Assembly (NCBI RefSeq): GCF_000246855.1
Contig: NC_016609.1
Location: 5,654,744-5,718,743, forward strand
From: Niastella koreensis GR20-10
GTDB taxonomy: Bacteria > Bacteroidota > Bacteroidia > Chitinophagales > Chitinophagaceae
Reading direction: 5' to 3'
Length of the DNA: 64,000 nucleotides
Part shown: in pieces, positions 35,575 through 43,560 of the stretch
Layout: the number at the start of each line of letters is the position of its first letter
Numbering within the stretch: the stretch's first letter is position 1
The notes under the pieces: generated by a model
What the model saw: only the letters and a program-made list of their open reading frames with translations
What the model was told of the DNA's origin: nothing
Databases searched by the model: none
Position numbers and translations under genes: made by a program

Positions 35575-36875
35575 GCGTGTTGGAGTTGTAAAATTTGTCG
35601 CAAGATATTAGTGAATTGCCATACTTCCTCGAAACTGTTGTACAAAGGTACGGGCGCCAGCCTTATTACATTGGGTTCGCGCCAGTCTACTATAACTCCC
35701 GCCCGGGCCAGTTCGTCAAATACCTGCTTGCCCTGTTGCAACATTAACATAGACACCTGGCAGCCTCTTTCGGCCTCATTGCGGGGCGTAATAAATTCAA
35801 CCACCGGTTCTGTCTGCGCATTGTTCAAATCATCGAGCAAGAACCATAACCATTTGTTCAATAACTGTCTTTTATTTTGCAGCCTGTTGAAGCCTGCTTC
35901 CATAAACAGGTCCAGCGCCGCCCGGTGTGCTGCATACAACAGCGGCGAGGGCGTACTTAGCTGCCAGCCTTCGGCCGAACGGGTGGCATTGAACCCTTTC
36001 TGCATCAGGAAGCGGGTGGCTTTATCGTAGCCCCACCAGCCTGCAAAACGTGGTAAGCTGGTATCGTTATGGTAACGTTCATGAATATAGGCGCCACCAA
36101 TACCACCGGGACCAGAGTTCATATATTTATAACTGCACCAGGCGGCAAAATCCACATTCCAGTTGTGCAGCTGCAAAGGAACATTCCCTGCTGCATGCGC
36201 GAGGTCGAACCCTACTTTGGCGCCCACGGCCTGCGCCGCTTTGGTAATGGCCGCCATATCAAACAGCTGGCCGGTATAATAATTCATCCCGCCCCACAAA
36301 ACCAGGGCCAGTTCGTCTTTATGTTGTTGTATGGCCTGCAGAATGTCTTCATGGCGAATGGTATGCTCGCCTTTGCGGGGGCCCACTTCAACAATCACGT
36401 CATCCGGATTAAAGCCACAATATTTTACATGCGTTTCCAGCATATACTGATCGCTGGGAAATGCTTTGGCTTCACAAATGATCTTGTTCCGTTTACCATG
36501 GGGATTGTAAAAAGATACCAGCAGCAAATGCAGGTTCACCGTAAGCTGGTTCATGGCCACCACTTCATGCGGCAAGGCGCCTACAATGGTTGACAGTGGT
36601 TTGGTAAGATGGTCGTGGTATTGCAGCCAGGGTTGTTCACCCATAAAAAAGCCTTCCACGCCATAGTTGGCCCATTTGTTCAGCACCTGTTGCAGGTAGT
36701 CGTTGGTGCGTTTGGGTTGCAGGCCCAGGGAGTTACCCAGGAAATAGATCTGCTGCTTTCCGTCAATTACAGGCATTATAAATTGCTCCCGGAACGAACG
36801 CAGTTCATCCTGCTCATCAAGAACATACGCAAATGAATGAGAGTTTTCAAAAATCATGTAGTAGTTTGTTTTCAT
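35571..36875 (-). CDS. kynU: kynureninase
   Basis: A 434-residue PLP enzyme that cleaves kynurenine to anthranilate and alanine (or 3-hydroxykynurenine to 3-hydroxyanthranilate) in tryptophan breakdown or de novo NAD synthesis. Seen are IYFLGNSLGLQPK at the N-terminus, EVVAMNQLTVNLHLLL, GFDLAHAAGNVPLQLHNWNVDFAAWCSYKYMN split over the cofactor aspartate and the PLP lysine (in SYKYMN), and GWWGYDKATRF. The start is placed at 36875. A longer frame reaches 36944 but runs into repeat spacer. MIFENS at 36857 is another option. No kynurenine monooxygenase gene lies nearby. Confidence 0.92.
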   Translation of the reverse strand: MKTNYYMIFENSHSFAYVLDEQDELRSFREQFIMPVIDGKQQIYFLGNSLGLQPKRTNDYLQQVLNKWANYGVEGFFMGEQPWLQYHDHLTKPLSTIVGALPHEVVAMNQLTVNLHLLLVSFYNPHGKRNKIICEAKAFPSDQYMLETHVKYCGFNPDDVIVEVGPRKGEHTIRHEDILQAIQQHKDELALVLWGGMNYYTGQLFDMAAITKAAQAVGAKVGFDLAHAAGNVPLQLHNWNVDFAAWCSYKYMNSGPGGIGGAYIHERYHNDTSLPRFAGWWGYDKATRFLMQKGFNATRSAEGWQLSTPSPLLYAAHRAALDLFMEAGFNRLQNKRQLLNKWLWFLLDDLNNAQTEPVVEFITPRNEAERGCQVSMLMLQQGKQVFDELARAGVIVDWREPNVIRLAPVPLYNSFEEVWQFTNILRQILQLQHA

Positions 36876-36881
36876 GAATCG

Positions 36882-36998
36882 GGAAACAGCTTTAAGCTGC
36901 AAGCCGCAGGCAAATACAGCCAAAAGTTTTCTTCCCTTCAACATTCAATATTCGACATTTTCTTCTTTCCTTTCTAATTTCACATTCTTCATTTTTCA
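36882..36998. repeat. quasi-repetitive spacer upstream of kynU
   Basis: Words in series: aaacagctttaagctgcaag and caggcaaatacagcc (class E), ttcaacattcaatattcgac (class A), then ttctttcctttctaatttc and cattcttcatttttcattt (class J). The same order of A then J words occurs at 40870-41040, and in reverse complement at 59441-59520. Confidence 0.7.
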
Positions 36999-36999
36999 T

Positions 37000-37785
37000 T
37001 TAAAGAGCGCCCGTTTTACCACCGTCTACCGGAATACTAACTCCATTTACATAAGAGGCGGCGGGCGATGCCAGGAAGGCTGCTACGGCGCCCAGTTCCG
37101 ATGCCTCGCCAAACCGTTTCATGGGAATATCCTGTTGCATTTCGTGTTCAACAACTTCCCTTGATACGCCCCGCTTTTGGGCTGTGTTTTGGATCAAACT
37201 TTCCAGCCGTTGGGTTTTGGTTGAACCGGGTAAAATATTATTCACGGTTATATTGAACTGGCCTACTTCATTGGCCAGGATCTTGGACCAAACGGCTACT
37301 GCGCCGCGCACGGTGCCCGATACGGCCAAACCGGTAATGGGAATGCGGATGGAAGTTGAAATGATATTGATGATGCGGCCATAGCCGGCTTCTTTCATGG
37401 AGGGTACTACGGCCTGGGCCAGGATTTGATTTACGATCAGGTGCTGTTTGAACGCCTGTGTAAAGGCCTCCTCTGTAGCAGTGAGCACCGAGCCAGGCGC
37501 CGGCCCGCCTGTATTGTTTACCAGGATATGCACCGGGGTGTGTTGTACGTGTTGCCGAATTGCCTGTTTTACATTTTCTGTATTGGTAAAATCAGCTACC
37601 AGGTAACCGTGCTGCTGCCGTAAGGCAATGTCCAGGGTTTTAACGGCTGCCTGCAGGGTTTCTTCATTTCTGGCCATAAGGGTGCAGTTAGCGCCCAGTA
37701 ATGCCAGTTCTGCGGCAATGGCCAGGCCAATACCCTGGCTGCTTCCACAGATCACGGCGTTCTTACCTTCTAATGACAGGTTCAT
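37000..37785 (-). CDS. SDR family oxidoreductase
   Basis: A 261-residue short-chain dehydrogenase/reductase. The NAD(P)-binding motif is GSSQGIGLAIAAEL (about residues 14-27). NNTGGP is the second core motif, and the catalytic serine region is IINIISTSIRIPITG. The usual catalytic tyrosine motif YxxxK is not evident: after the serine segment the text reads GLAVSGTVRGAVAVWSKILA, where the tyrosine seems replaced. The protein is of the form often annotated as a 3-oxoacyl-ACP reductase-like SDR. Substrate unknown. The chosen start (MNLSLEGKNAVI) leaves a class B repeat upstream. Confidence 0.82.
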   Translation of the reverse strand: MNLSLEGKNAVICGSSQGIGLAIAAELALLGANCTLMARNEETLQAAVKTLDIALRQQHGYLVADFTNTENVKQAIRQHVQHTPVHILVNNTGGPAPGSVLTATEEAFTQAFKQHLIVNQILAQAVVPSMKEAGYGRIINIISTSIRIPITGLAVSGTVRGAVAVWSKILANEVGQFNITVNNILPGSTKTQRLESLIQNTAQKRGVSREVVEHEMQQDIPMKRFGEASELGAVAAFLASPAASYVNGVSIPVDGGKTGAL

Positions 37786-37788
37786 AAA

Positions 37789-37832
37789 ATATGTGATAAT
37801 TTGATAATTAACTAATGTGATAATGGAATACA
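37789..37832. repeat. class B quasi-repeat upstream of the SDR gene
   Basis: tatgtgataatttgataatt followed by aactaatgtgataatggaat: gataat/ctaat words, the whole distance between the GDPD stop and the SDR start. Confidence 0.7.
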
Positions 37833-37834
37833 CC

Positions 37835-38743
37835 TCATTTCAACAGGTCCGGGTAATCAGTAATAATGCCATCCACTCCTACCGCTTTCATTTTATCAAT
37901 AGATTCCTTGTCGTTCACCGTCCAGGGAATAACCCTGATTCCTTGCGCGTGGCATTGGGCTACCAGTTCGGGGGTAACCAAACTGTAGGCCGGGCTATAG
38001 ATAGTGGGGGTGAATCCCAGCGCTTTCAGGTGTTCATCCAGCGTTCGTTTATCATCTTCTTCTACCAGGGCTGCCGTTTTCATGTTCGGAAACCTTTTAT
38101 GCACCACCTGCAGCGTACGGTAATCGAACGACTGAATGATAACGCGCGCGCCGATCTTTTCTGAATGGATCACATTCATCAACGTTCTTACAAATTCTTC
38201 GGGCGCCGGATGGTATTTGTTATCAGTGGCCGGTTGTGTTTTGGTTTCGATATTATAAAACACTTCGCGGCCATCGTTTAATTTGTGGTAAGCTTCCACA
38301 TTCTCTATTACTTCGCGCAGCAGGGGCTTGGTGGCTTTTAACCGGCGCTGGTTGGGGAAACGCGGATGCGGCTTTAACCCCACATCATAGGTTTGCGTTT
38401 GCGCATAGGTCATTTTATAAATGTTCAGGTTGCGTTCATCCTGTTCAGTTATAAATTTCCCGTCGGGGCCGGTAGTGATCTCGTGGTTAAAAAATGGCTC
38501 GTGCGACAGGATCACCTGTTTGTCTTTGGTAATAACGGCATCCATTTCCAGGGTAGTAACGCCCAGTTCAAGCGCCTTCATCATGGCCGGAATGGTATTT
38601 TCGGGCATCAGTCCCCGGCAGCCGCGGTGCCCTTCGATGTCAAAAGCAGGTAACAAAGGATCGGTAACTTTTTTTGAAGCGTGACAGGCAAAGATCAATG
38701 CAACCAGTAACAGCAGCTCTGTTACTTCCCTAAATTTACTCAT
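37835..38743 (-). CDS. glycerophosphodiester phosphodiesterase lipoprotein
   Basis: A 302-residue GDPD-family hydrolase that splits glycerophosphodiesters into glycerol 3-phosphate and an alcohol. The catalytic and metal region is plain: EGHRGCRGLMPENTIPAM (His, Arg, Glu-Asn), then LEMDAVITKDKQVILSHEP with metal acids and the second histidine. An N-terminal hydrophobic segment ending in IFACHAS suggests a lipoprotein anchor. VIIQSFDYRTL and IRVIPWTVND are the usual C-terminal strands. It probably works in the periplasm to recycle phospholipid head groups. Confidence 0.9.
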   Translation of the reverse strand: MSKFREVTELLLLVALIFACHASKKVTDPLLPAFDIEGHRGCRGLMPENTIPAMMKALELGVTTLEMDAVITKDKQVILSHEPFFNHEITTGPDGKFITEQDERNLNIYKMTYAQTQTYDVGLKPHPRFPNQRRLKATKPLLREVIENVEAYHKLNDGREVFYNIETKTQPATDNKYHPAPEEFVRTLMNVIHSEKIGARVIIQSFDYRTLQVVHKRFPNMKTAALVEEDDKRTLDEHLKALGFTPTIYSPAYSLVTPELVAQCHAQGIRVIPWTVNDKESIDKMKAVGVDGIITDYPDLLK

Positions 38744-38775
38744 ATTAGATGTTTACAGTACTTGATTAGGGATAT

Positions 38776-38926
38776 TGGAGAACCAATAGGCAATAGACAA
38801 TTGGCAATAAGCAACATCAAAATTCATGCTTATTTGTGAACTGCAGGTTATTGGAAAAACAAAAACAACAGGCAATAGTCAGGGCTTATAATTGCCCATT
38901 GTCTATTGCCCATTGTCAATTGGCTA
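38776..38926. repeat. class H quasi-repeat between the GDPD and Mrp genes
   Basis: Words ccaataggcaatagacaatt and ggcaataagcaac, then, after a gap, attgcccattgtctattgcc and cattgtcaattggctatt. The two parts are roughly inverted copies of each other and could pair. The right-hand part reaches the stop codon of the Mrp gene. A similar text occurs inside the RsmF-like gene. Confidence 0.7.
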
Positions 38927-40024
38927 TTCTATTACTTCAGCCACTTTTGCAGCACTTACGTTGGCATTACGCATGGCAATACTACGGGTGGCATTGGCGG
39001 CAAATTCTTCAAATGCTTTGCGGGAAATCATATCATCACTTACCATAATGGGAATGCCCATATCTCCACCCTCACGAATGCTCTGCACCAATGGGATTTG
39101 TCCCAGGAAGGGCAGGTCATATTCTTCGGCCAGGCGTTTTCCGCCTTCTTTGCCAAAGATATAATACTTATTATCAGGTAATTCAGCAGGGGTAAAATAA
39201 CTCATGTTCTCTACCAGCCCAATAATAGGCACTTTTATCTGCGCCTGGCTGAACATCCCGATCGCTTTTTTTGCATCGGCCAGGGCCACATCCTGCGGCG
39301 TAGTAACAATTACCGCGCCGGTTACGGGCACCGTTTGCACCAATGTTAAGTGAATATCGCCGGTGCCGGGGGGCATATCAATAACCAGGTAATCGAGTTC
39401 ATCCCAATACACATCGGTCACAAATTGCTTGATGGCGCTGCTGGCCATGGGGCCGCGCCAGATCACCGCACTTTTTTCATCGACGAGTAAACCGATACTC
39501 ATCAGTTTTATGCCGTAACGCTCCAGGGGAACGATTTGCCCTTTTTGTCCCTCACCCATACTTTTCATCATGGGCCGTTCGCCGCGCACCCCAAACATGA
39601 TAGGTACACTGGGACCATAAATATCAGCATCCATCAGCCCCACTTTTGCCCCGCTTTGCGCCAGCGCCAGTGCCAGATTGGCGGAAACTGTACTTTTTCC
39701 CACACCGCCTTTACCGCTTATTACCGCAATGATATTTTTAACTTTGGGCAACACCGACCCCGGATCCTGCCGGTTTGTGCTGGTGTTGGAAGTAAAATTC
39801 ACTTTTACAATCGCGTCTTTATTAACCGACGATTTCACGGCATTTTCACAATTCCTGCCTATTAAATCTTTCATTGGACAAGCGGGTGTGGTAAGCACTA
39901 CAGTGAAAGACACCGTATTACCGCTAATCACAATATCTTTAACCATGTTAAGCGTAACAATATCCTGTCCTAAATCCGGTTCCTGAACGTTCCTCAATGC
40001 GTCTAAAACTTTCTCAGGCGTCAT
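38924..40024 (-). CDS. apbC: Mrp/NBP35 family iron-sulfur carrier ATPase (ApbC)
   Basis: A 366-residue P-loop ATPase that carries Fe-S clusters to target proteins. An N-terminal MIP18/DUF59 domain (about 1-80, ALRNVQEPDLGQDIVTL) precedes the deviant Walker A GKGGVGKSTVSANLALAL, MDADIYGPSVPIMFG, YLVIDMPPGTGDIHLTLVQ and TTPQDVALADA. The CxxC pair typical of the family is not obvious in the ENMSYFTPAELPDNKYYIFG stretch, where the cysteines are replaced; this is often so in Bacteroidota. It is divergent from the carboxypeptidase-regulatory-domain gene. Confidence 0.9.
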   Translation of the reverse strand: MTPEKVLDALRNVQEPDLGQDIVTLNMVKDIVISGNTVSFTVVLTTPACPMKDLIGRNCENAVKSSVNKDAIVKVNFTSNTSTNRQDPGSVLPKVKNIIAVISGKGGVGKSTVSANLALALAQSGAKVGLMDADIYGPSVPIMFGVRGERPMMKSMGEGQKGQIVPLERYGIKLMSIGLLVDEKSAVIWRGPMASSAIKQFVTDVYWDELDYLVIDMPPGTGDIHLTLVQTVPVTGAVIVTTPQDVALADAKKAIGMFSQAQIKVPIIGLVENMSYFTPAELPDNKYYIFGKEGGKRLAEEYDLPFLGQIPLVQSIREGGDMGIPIMVSDDMISRKAFEEFAANATRSIAMRNANVSAAKVAEVIE

Positions 40025-40113
40025 TCATCTAAGAGTTTTGTTAAAAAGATTTATTTGCTGCAAAATTAACCATTGGCATGAGTATTTTGTTGAAGTATTT
40101 TGGCCATTATGTA

Positions 40114-40121
40114 TATATTTG
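40114..40121 (+). promoter_or_regulatory. -7 promoter box implying a leaderless mRNA
   Basis: TATATTTG matches TAnnTTTG. Only 6 nt separate it from the ATG at 40128, so the transcript should start at or next to the start codon. A TTG at 40087-40089 stands 24 nt upstream, a little further than ideal. Confidence 0.5.
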
Positions 40122-40127
40122 ACGGGC

Positions 40128-40769
40128 ATGAAAAGACGTTTACTTTTTTTGATTTCCCTGGCGATTGCCATCCCCTTTGCTTCTAAAGCTCAGTTTGAAA
40201 AACTGAAAGACTCCGTAGTGCAATTATATGGCGTTGTAATGACGGCCGACAGTTTGAGGGCCATTCCTTCTGTTACTGTTATGATCAAAGGCCAGAACCG
40301 CGGTACCATCACCAATGAACAGGGTGTTTTCAGTATCGTGGTAATGAAAGGTGATATTGTTGAGTTTACGTCTATTGGCTATAAACCCAAGCTGGCCACC
40401 ATTCCCCGCAACCTGGAAGGCAATCAGTTCAGCTTGTTGCAATTGATGGTTACCGATACGGTTTACCTGCCGGCCACCATCATTAAACCACGCCCCACCA
40501 AAGAACAGTTTGAACGCGATTTTGTGAATGTCGATATTCCCGACGATGATCTGGAAACTGCCCGCAAAAATACCGATGAATCCAAACGCCGGGTGCTTGC
40601 CCGCACGCTCCCCCGCGACGGCCGCGAAAGTTCCAACATGTTTTTACGGAACAACGCTCAACGGTACTATTATAACGGACAAACACCTCCTCAGAACATA
40701 TTCAATCCCGCAGCCTGGGCTGAGTTTATTCAGGCGTGGAAGAGAGGGGATTTTAAGAATCAGAATTAG
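40128..40769 (+). CDS. secreted protein with a carboxypeptidase-regulatory-like domain
   Basis: A 213-residue protein with signal peptide MKRRLLFLISLAIAIPFASK ending near KAQ. The middle (about 30-110) is a carboxypeptidase-D-regulatory-like beta sandwich: LYGVVMTADSLRAIPSVTVMI, then GTITNEQGVFSIVVMKGDIVEFTSIGYK split by turns. The C-terminal half is charged and arginine-rich (DESKRRVLARTLPRDGRESS) and of unknown role. The start at 40128 is preferred to a longer frame from 40038, because the longer form would precede the promoter box. It is not a transporter, since it lacks the plug and barrel. Confidence 0.75.
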   Translation: MKRRLLFLISLAIAIPFASKAQFEKLKDSVVQLYGVVMTADSLRAIPSVTVMIKGQNRGTITNEQGVFSIVVMKGDIVEFTSIGYKPKLATIPRNLEGNQFSLLQLMVTDTVYLPATIIKPRPTKEQFERDFVNVDIPDDDLETARKNTDESKRRVLARTLPRDGRESSNMFLRNNAQRYYYNGQTPPQNIFNPAAWAEFIQAWKRGDFKNQN

Positions 40770-41102
40770 CTAATGTGATAATTTGATAATGTGCTAATGG
40801 AATACAATTGACAAGTTAACACGTTTATATAATTGGCCTCTGCATAATGCAGGGGCTTTTTCTTCACTTCAACATTCCATATTGGGCATTCAATATTCAA
40901 CATGCTGTATCCGCCTTTATCAACTCTGTCAACCCTATCAACGCTATCAACCTGTTAACCTATCAACTTGTCAACGTATTAACCGGTCAACCTGCATTTC
41001 CCTTTCTTATTCTTCCTTCCTGATTTTTCATTCTTCATTTCTCTGCCCTCTGCCCTGTATTCCATTTGCTAATTTTCACATTTGCTAATTTGTACATTGT
41101 CT
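40768..41102. repeat. dense block of quasi-repetitive spacer (classes B, C, A, J)
   Basis: A 376-nt gap filled almost entirely with degenerate words. In order: gctaatgtgataatttgata (B), gacaagttaacacg (C), a terminator (40835-40861), ttcaacattccatattgggc (A), tcaactctgtcaaccctatc and tcaacgctatcaacctgtta through tcaacttgtcaacg (C, about 40919-40998), cttcattcttc-type words (J), ctgccctctgccctg and catttgctaattttcacatt (B). It is the best single example of the family. Confidence 0.8.
40835..40861 (+). terminator. terminator of the carboxypeptidase-regulatory-domain gene
   Basis: Stem GCCTCTGCAT/ATGCAGGGGC with a 1-2 nt loop, followed by five T. It lies inside the repeat block. Confidence 0.7.
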
Positions 41103-41145
41103 TATTAACAGTCGTTAGTATATTAGCGCCTCATTAACTTACCAT

Positions 41146-42042
41146 ATGGATTTGAAAAATATAGCAGTAATTGGCGCCGGCACCATGGGTAATGGCATTG
41201 CGCATGTATTTGCACAAAATGGGTTTGCCGTAAACCTGGTAGATGTAAATGCCGGTCAGCTGGAAAAAGCCTTACAGACCATTCAAAAGAACTTTGACCG
41301 GCAGATAGCCAAAGGCGCCGCCACCGAAGAGCAGAAAAACAAGGCCCTGGCCAATCTTACCACTTATACCGATATGGCCCTGGGGGTTAAAGAAGCCCAG
41401 CTGATAGTAGAAGCTGCTACAGAAAATATCGATCTTAAACTGAACATCTTTAAACAACTCGATAGCCTGGCCCCGCCCCATGCATTACTGGCTACCAATA
41501 CTTCTTCTATTTCCATCACCCGCATGGCGGCTGTTACCAAACGCGCCTCCCAGGTGATAGGGATGCACTTTATGAACCCCGTGCCGGTAATGAAACTGGT
41601 GGAGATCATTAATGGTTACGCCACTTCTAAAACCGTTACCGATACCATTGTTGCGCTGAGCAAACAACTGGGCAAAGTTCCCTGTGTGGTGAACGATTAT
41701 CCCGGTTTTATCGCCAACCGTATTTTGATGCCCATGATCAACGAGGCCATCTACAGCCTGTACGAAGGCATTGCCGGCGTAAATGAAATTGATACCATCA
41801 TGAAGTTGGGAATGGCCCACCCCATGGGGCCCTTACAGTTAGCCGATTTTATTGGACTGGATACCTGCCATGCAATATTGAATGTGTTGTTTGAAGGCTT
41901 TGGCAACCCGAAATATGCTCCCTGTCCGTTATTAACGAATATGGTTACAGCGGGATATCTGGGAGTAAAGAGCGGGGAAGGGTTTTATAAGTATGAAGCC
42001 GGTAGCAAGGAGCTTATCGTCAGCGAAAGATTTTCATTGTGA
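41146..42042 (+). CDS. hbd: 3-hydroxyacyl-CoA (3-hydroxybutyryl-CoA) dehydrogenase
   Basis: A 298-residue NAD-dependent enzyme oxidising 3-hydroxyacyl-CoA to 3-ketoacyl-CoA. The Rossmann motif is VIGAGTMGNGIAHVFAQNG. The catalytic histidine and partner are in IGMHFMNPVPVMKLVEII, followed by NDYPGFIANRILMPMINEAI, and the C-terminal domain contains GLDTCHAILNVLFEGFGNPKY. The length is that of single-function Hbd enzymes. It fits downstream of crotonyl-CoA formed by the glutaryl-CoA dehydrogenase-like enzyme, with an enoyl-CoA hydratase elsewhere. The stop is only 5 nt from that of the convergent gene, with no terminator between. Confidence 0.92.
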   Translation: MDLKNIAVIGAGTMGNGIAHVFAQNGFAVNLVDVNAGQLEKALQTIQKNFDRQIAKGAATEEQKNKALANLTTYTDMALGVKEAQLIVEAATENIDLKLNIFKQLDSLAPPHALLATNTSSISITRMAAVTKRASQVIGMHFMNPVPVMKLVEIINGYATSKTVTDTIVALSKQLGKVPCVVNDYPGFIANRILMPMINEAIYSLYEGIAGVNEIDTIMKLGMAHPMGPLQLADFIGLDTCHAILNVLFEGFGNPKYAPCPLLTNMVTAGYLGVKSGEGFYKYEAGSKELIVSERFSL

Positions 42043-42047
42043 GGTAG

Positions 42048-42884
42048 TCACTTACCCCATCCAAACACCTGCTGCCATTTCTCAGGCAAAGGCAGGTTAG
42101 GAATAGTATAGGCCGGAACGCGTTCGCCATCGCAATAAATAAAGTGCTCCAGATGCCAGTTACAGGTATCGGTCTCGCTCCATTGGTTGCTGGCGTATTC
42201 TTCCTGGATCCGCAGTTTTCCATTTTCCCAGGCATATTTTCCATAAAAGCCTTTGCAGTGCTCGCCGAGGTAGATCGACTTTTCTTCGGCCGACAGGCCA
42301 AAATCGTAGTATGATCTTATCTCTGGTAAATGTTCCAGCCTGTCTGCTTCGTTGTTGTATAAGTACACGTCGTGGCAGCCAGGCGCGGAGCAGTTACAGA
42401 TGCCGGCTGAATAATTCCAGATTATTGATACATCTTTAAAACCATCAAAATTTACATCGCAGAACTGGATGGCGCTGTCTCTGATCTTTCCAAACCCATT
42501 CATTACCTGGCGCATACGCCAGTCATTGTCTTTTGTAAAGAAAAAGAACAGGTTCCTGTCTTCAAACCCCACTAATGCATGTTGCTTTTGATCGGTGCAG
42601 ATATTTCCTTTGTAGAATTGGATGCGGTTGGTATCGCCTTCAAAAACGGCCAGGGTGTAAAACTGGTTTTCCGCTTTGTGGCTGTCCAGTTTTCTAATAC
42701 AGTAATCCCTGAAAAAATCGAGCTGTTCGGCGCTGTCCATAGCCTTGGTTAACAGCACCTCGTAAGGAACGGCGTGTACCGATAAGGTGTCAGTTGACTT
42801 ATTTTTGCCCCAGGGCCCTTTACCTGGTTTACAGGCTTGAATCAATACGAGGGACAGGATTATTACCGAAATAAACCGTTTCAT
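42048..42884 (-). CDS. lipoprotein of unknown function
   Basis: A 278-residue protein with signal sequence MKRFISVIILSLVLIQAC and a lipid-anchored cysteine. The middle has FCDVNFDGFKDVSIIWNYSAGICNCSAPG, in which DVNFDGFKDV resembles the FG-GAP/XAC2610-like pattern of a calcium-binding loop. Two cysteine-rich turns (CNCSAPGC) are notable. The C-terminal part has many W and Y. XAC2610-related proteins are periplasmic. I can support only the lipid anchor and the D-rich loop. No operon partner is evident. Confidence 0.6.
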   Translation of the reverse strand: MKRFISVIILSLVLIQACKPGKGPWGKNKSTDTLSVHAVPYEVLLTKAMDSAEQLDFFRDYCIRKLDSHKAENQFYTLAVFEGDTNRIQFYKGNICTDQKQHALVGFEDRNLFFFFTKDNDWRMRQVMNGFGKIRDSAIQFCDVNFDGFKDVSIIWNYSAGICNCSAPGCHDVYLYNNEADRLEHLPEIRSYYDFGLSAEEKSIYLGEHCKGFYGKYAWENGKLRIQEEYASNQWSETDTCNWHLEHFIYCDGERVPAYTIPNLPLPEKWQQVFGWGK

Positions 42885-42915
42885 ACGCTTTCAGACCTCA
42901 GTTAGAAGAAAGATA

Positions 42916-43527
42916 CTACAAATTCTTCACCACAATTTCCACTCCGCGTATTTCTTTAAACTTATAAATGGCTTCGTCGATCCGGCCTTTGGGTATGCCG
43001 ATCACCAGGTGGCAAAACAGGCTCATGTCTTTTTCCAGCACGGTGCAGTTCAGCTGTTTTACCTGCATCATCACCTCGTTCATCTGCGAATAATCGAACT
43101 GGAGGGTATAGGCCACTTCAATGGGTTTTTGAACAATGGGCGTTACCTGCAGGGCCATGGAAGCGGCTGATTTATAAGCATTGATCAATCCTGGTACTCC
43201 CAGCAACGTGCCGCCGAAATAACGCACTACTACTACCAGCACGTTGGTGAGTCTTTTACTATCTATCTGGCCCAGGATGGGTTTACCGGCGGTGCCTGAC
43301 GGTTCGCCGTCATCGCTAACGCGGTATGTATTATTATCCAATCCTATGCGATAGGCAAAACAGTGATGGGTAGCTTTGGGGTGTTCTTTCTTGATGGCTT
43401 CCAGGCACTTTTTAAAATCGTCAACCGACTGTACCGGGTAGGTGTAGGCAATAAATTTACTGCCCCGGTCTTTAAATTCCGCGGAGGTTGATTTTTCTAT
43501 GGTGTAAAAGAATTCGAGGTCGGTCAT
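42916..43527 (-). CDS. yigZ: YigZ/IMPACT family protein
   Basis: A 203-residue protein of the UPF0029/IMPACT family. It has the expected segments: GSKFIAYTYPVQSVDDFK, ATHHCFAYRIG, VSDDGEPSGTAGKPILGQI, VVVVRYFGGTLLGVPGLI and the C-terminal ferredoxin-like DUF1949 domain. Roles in translation control or protease-like functions have been proposed for the family, but the reaction is not known. It lies 33 nt downstream of the DMT transporter gene in the same direction. Confidence 0.9.
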   Translation of the reverse strand: MTDLEFFYTIEKSTSAEFKDRGSKFIAYTYPVQSVDDFKKCLEAIKKEHPKATHHCFAYRIGLDNNTYRVSDDGEPSGTAGKPILGQIDSKRLTNVLVVVVRYFGGTLLGVPGLINAYKSAASMALQVTPIVQKPIEVAYTLQFDYSQMNEVMMQVKQLNCTVLEKDMSLFCHLVIGIPKGRIDEAIYKFKEIRGVEIVVKNL

Positions 43528-43560
43528 AATTGAATGTTATTGATAAATGGCGCCGCGCTG

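Noticed and set aside
35266-36030. 254-codon plus-strand frame opposite pyrF and kynU
   Set aside because: It crosses the border of two certain genes on the other strand and has no recognisable domain or membrane pattern of its own.
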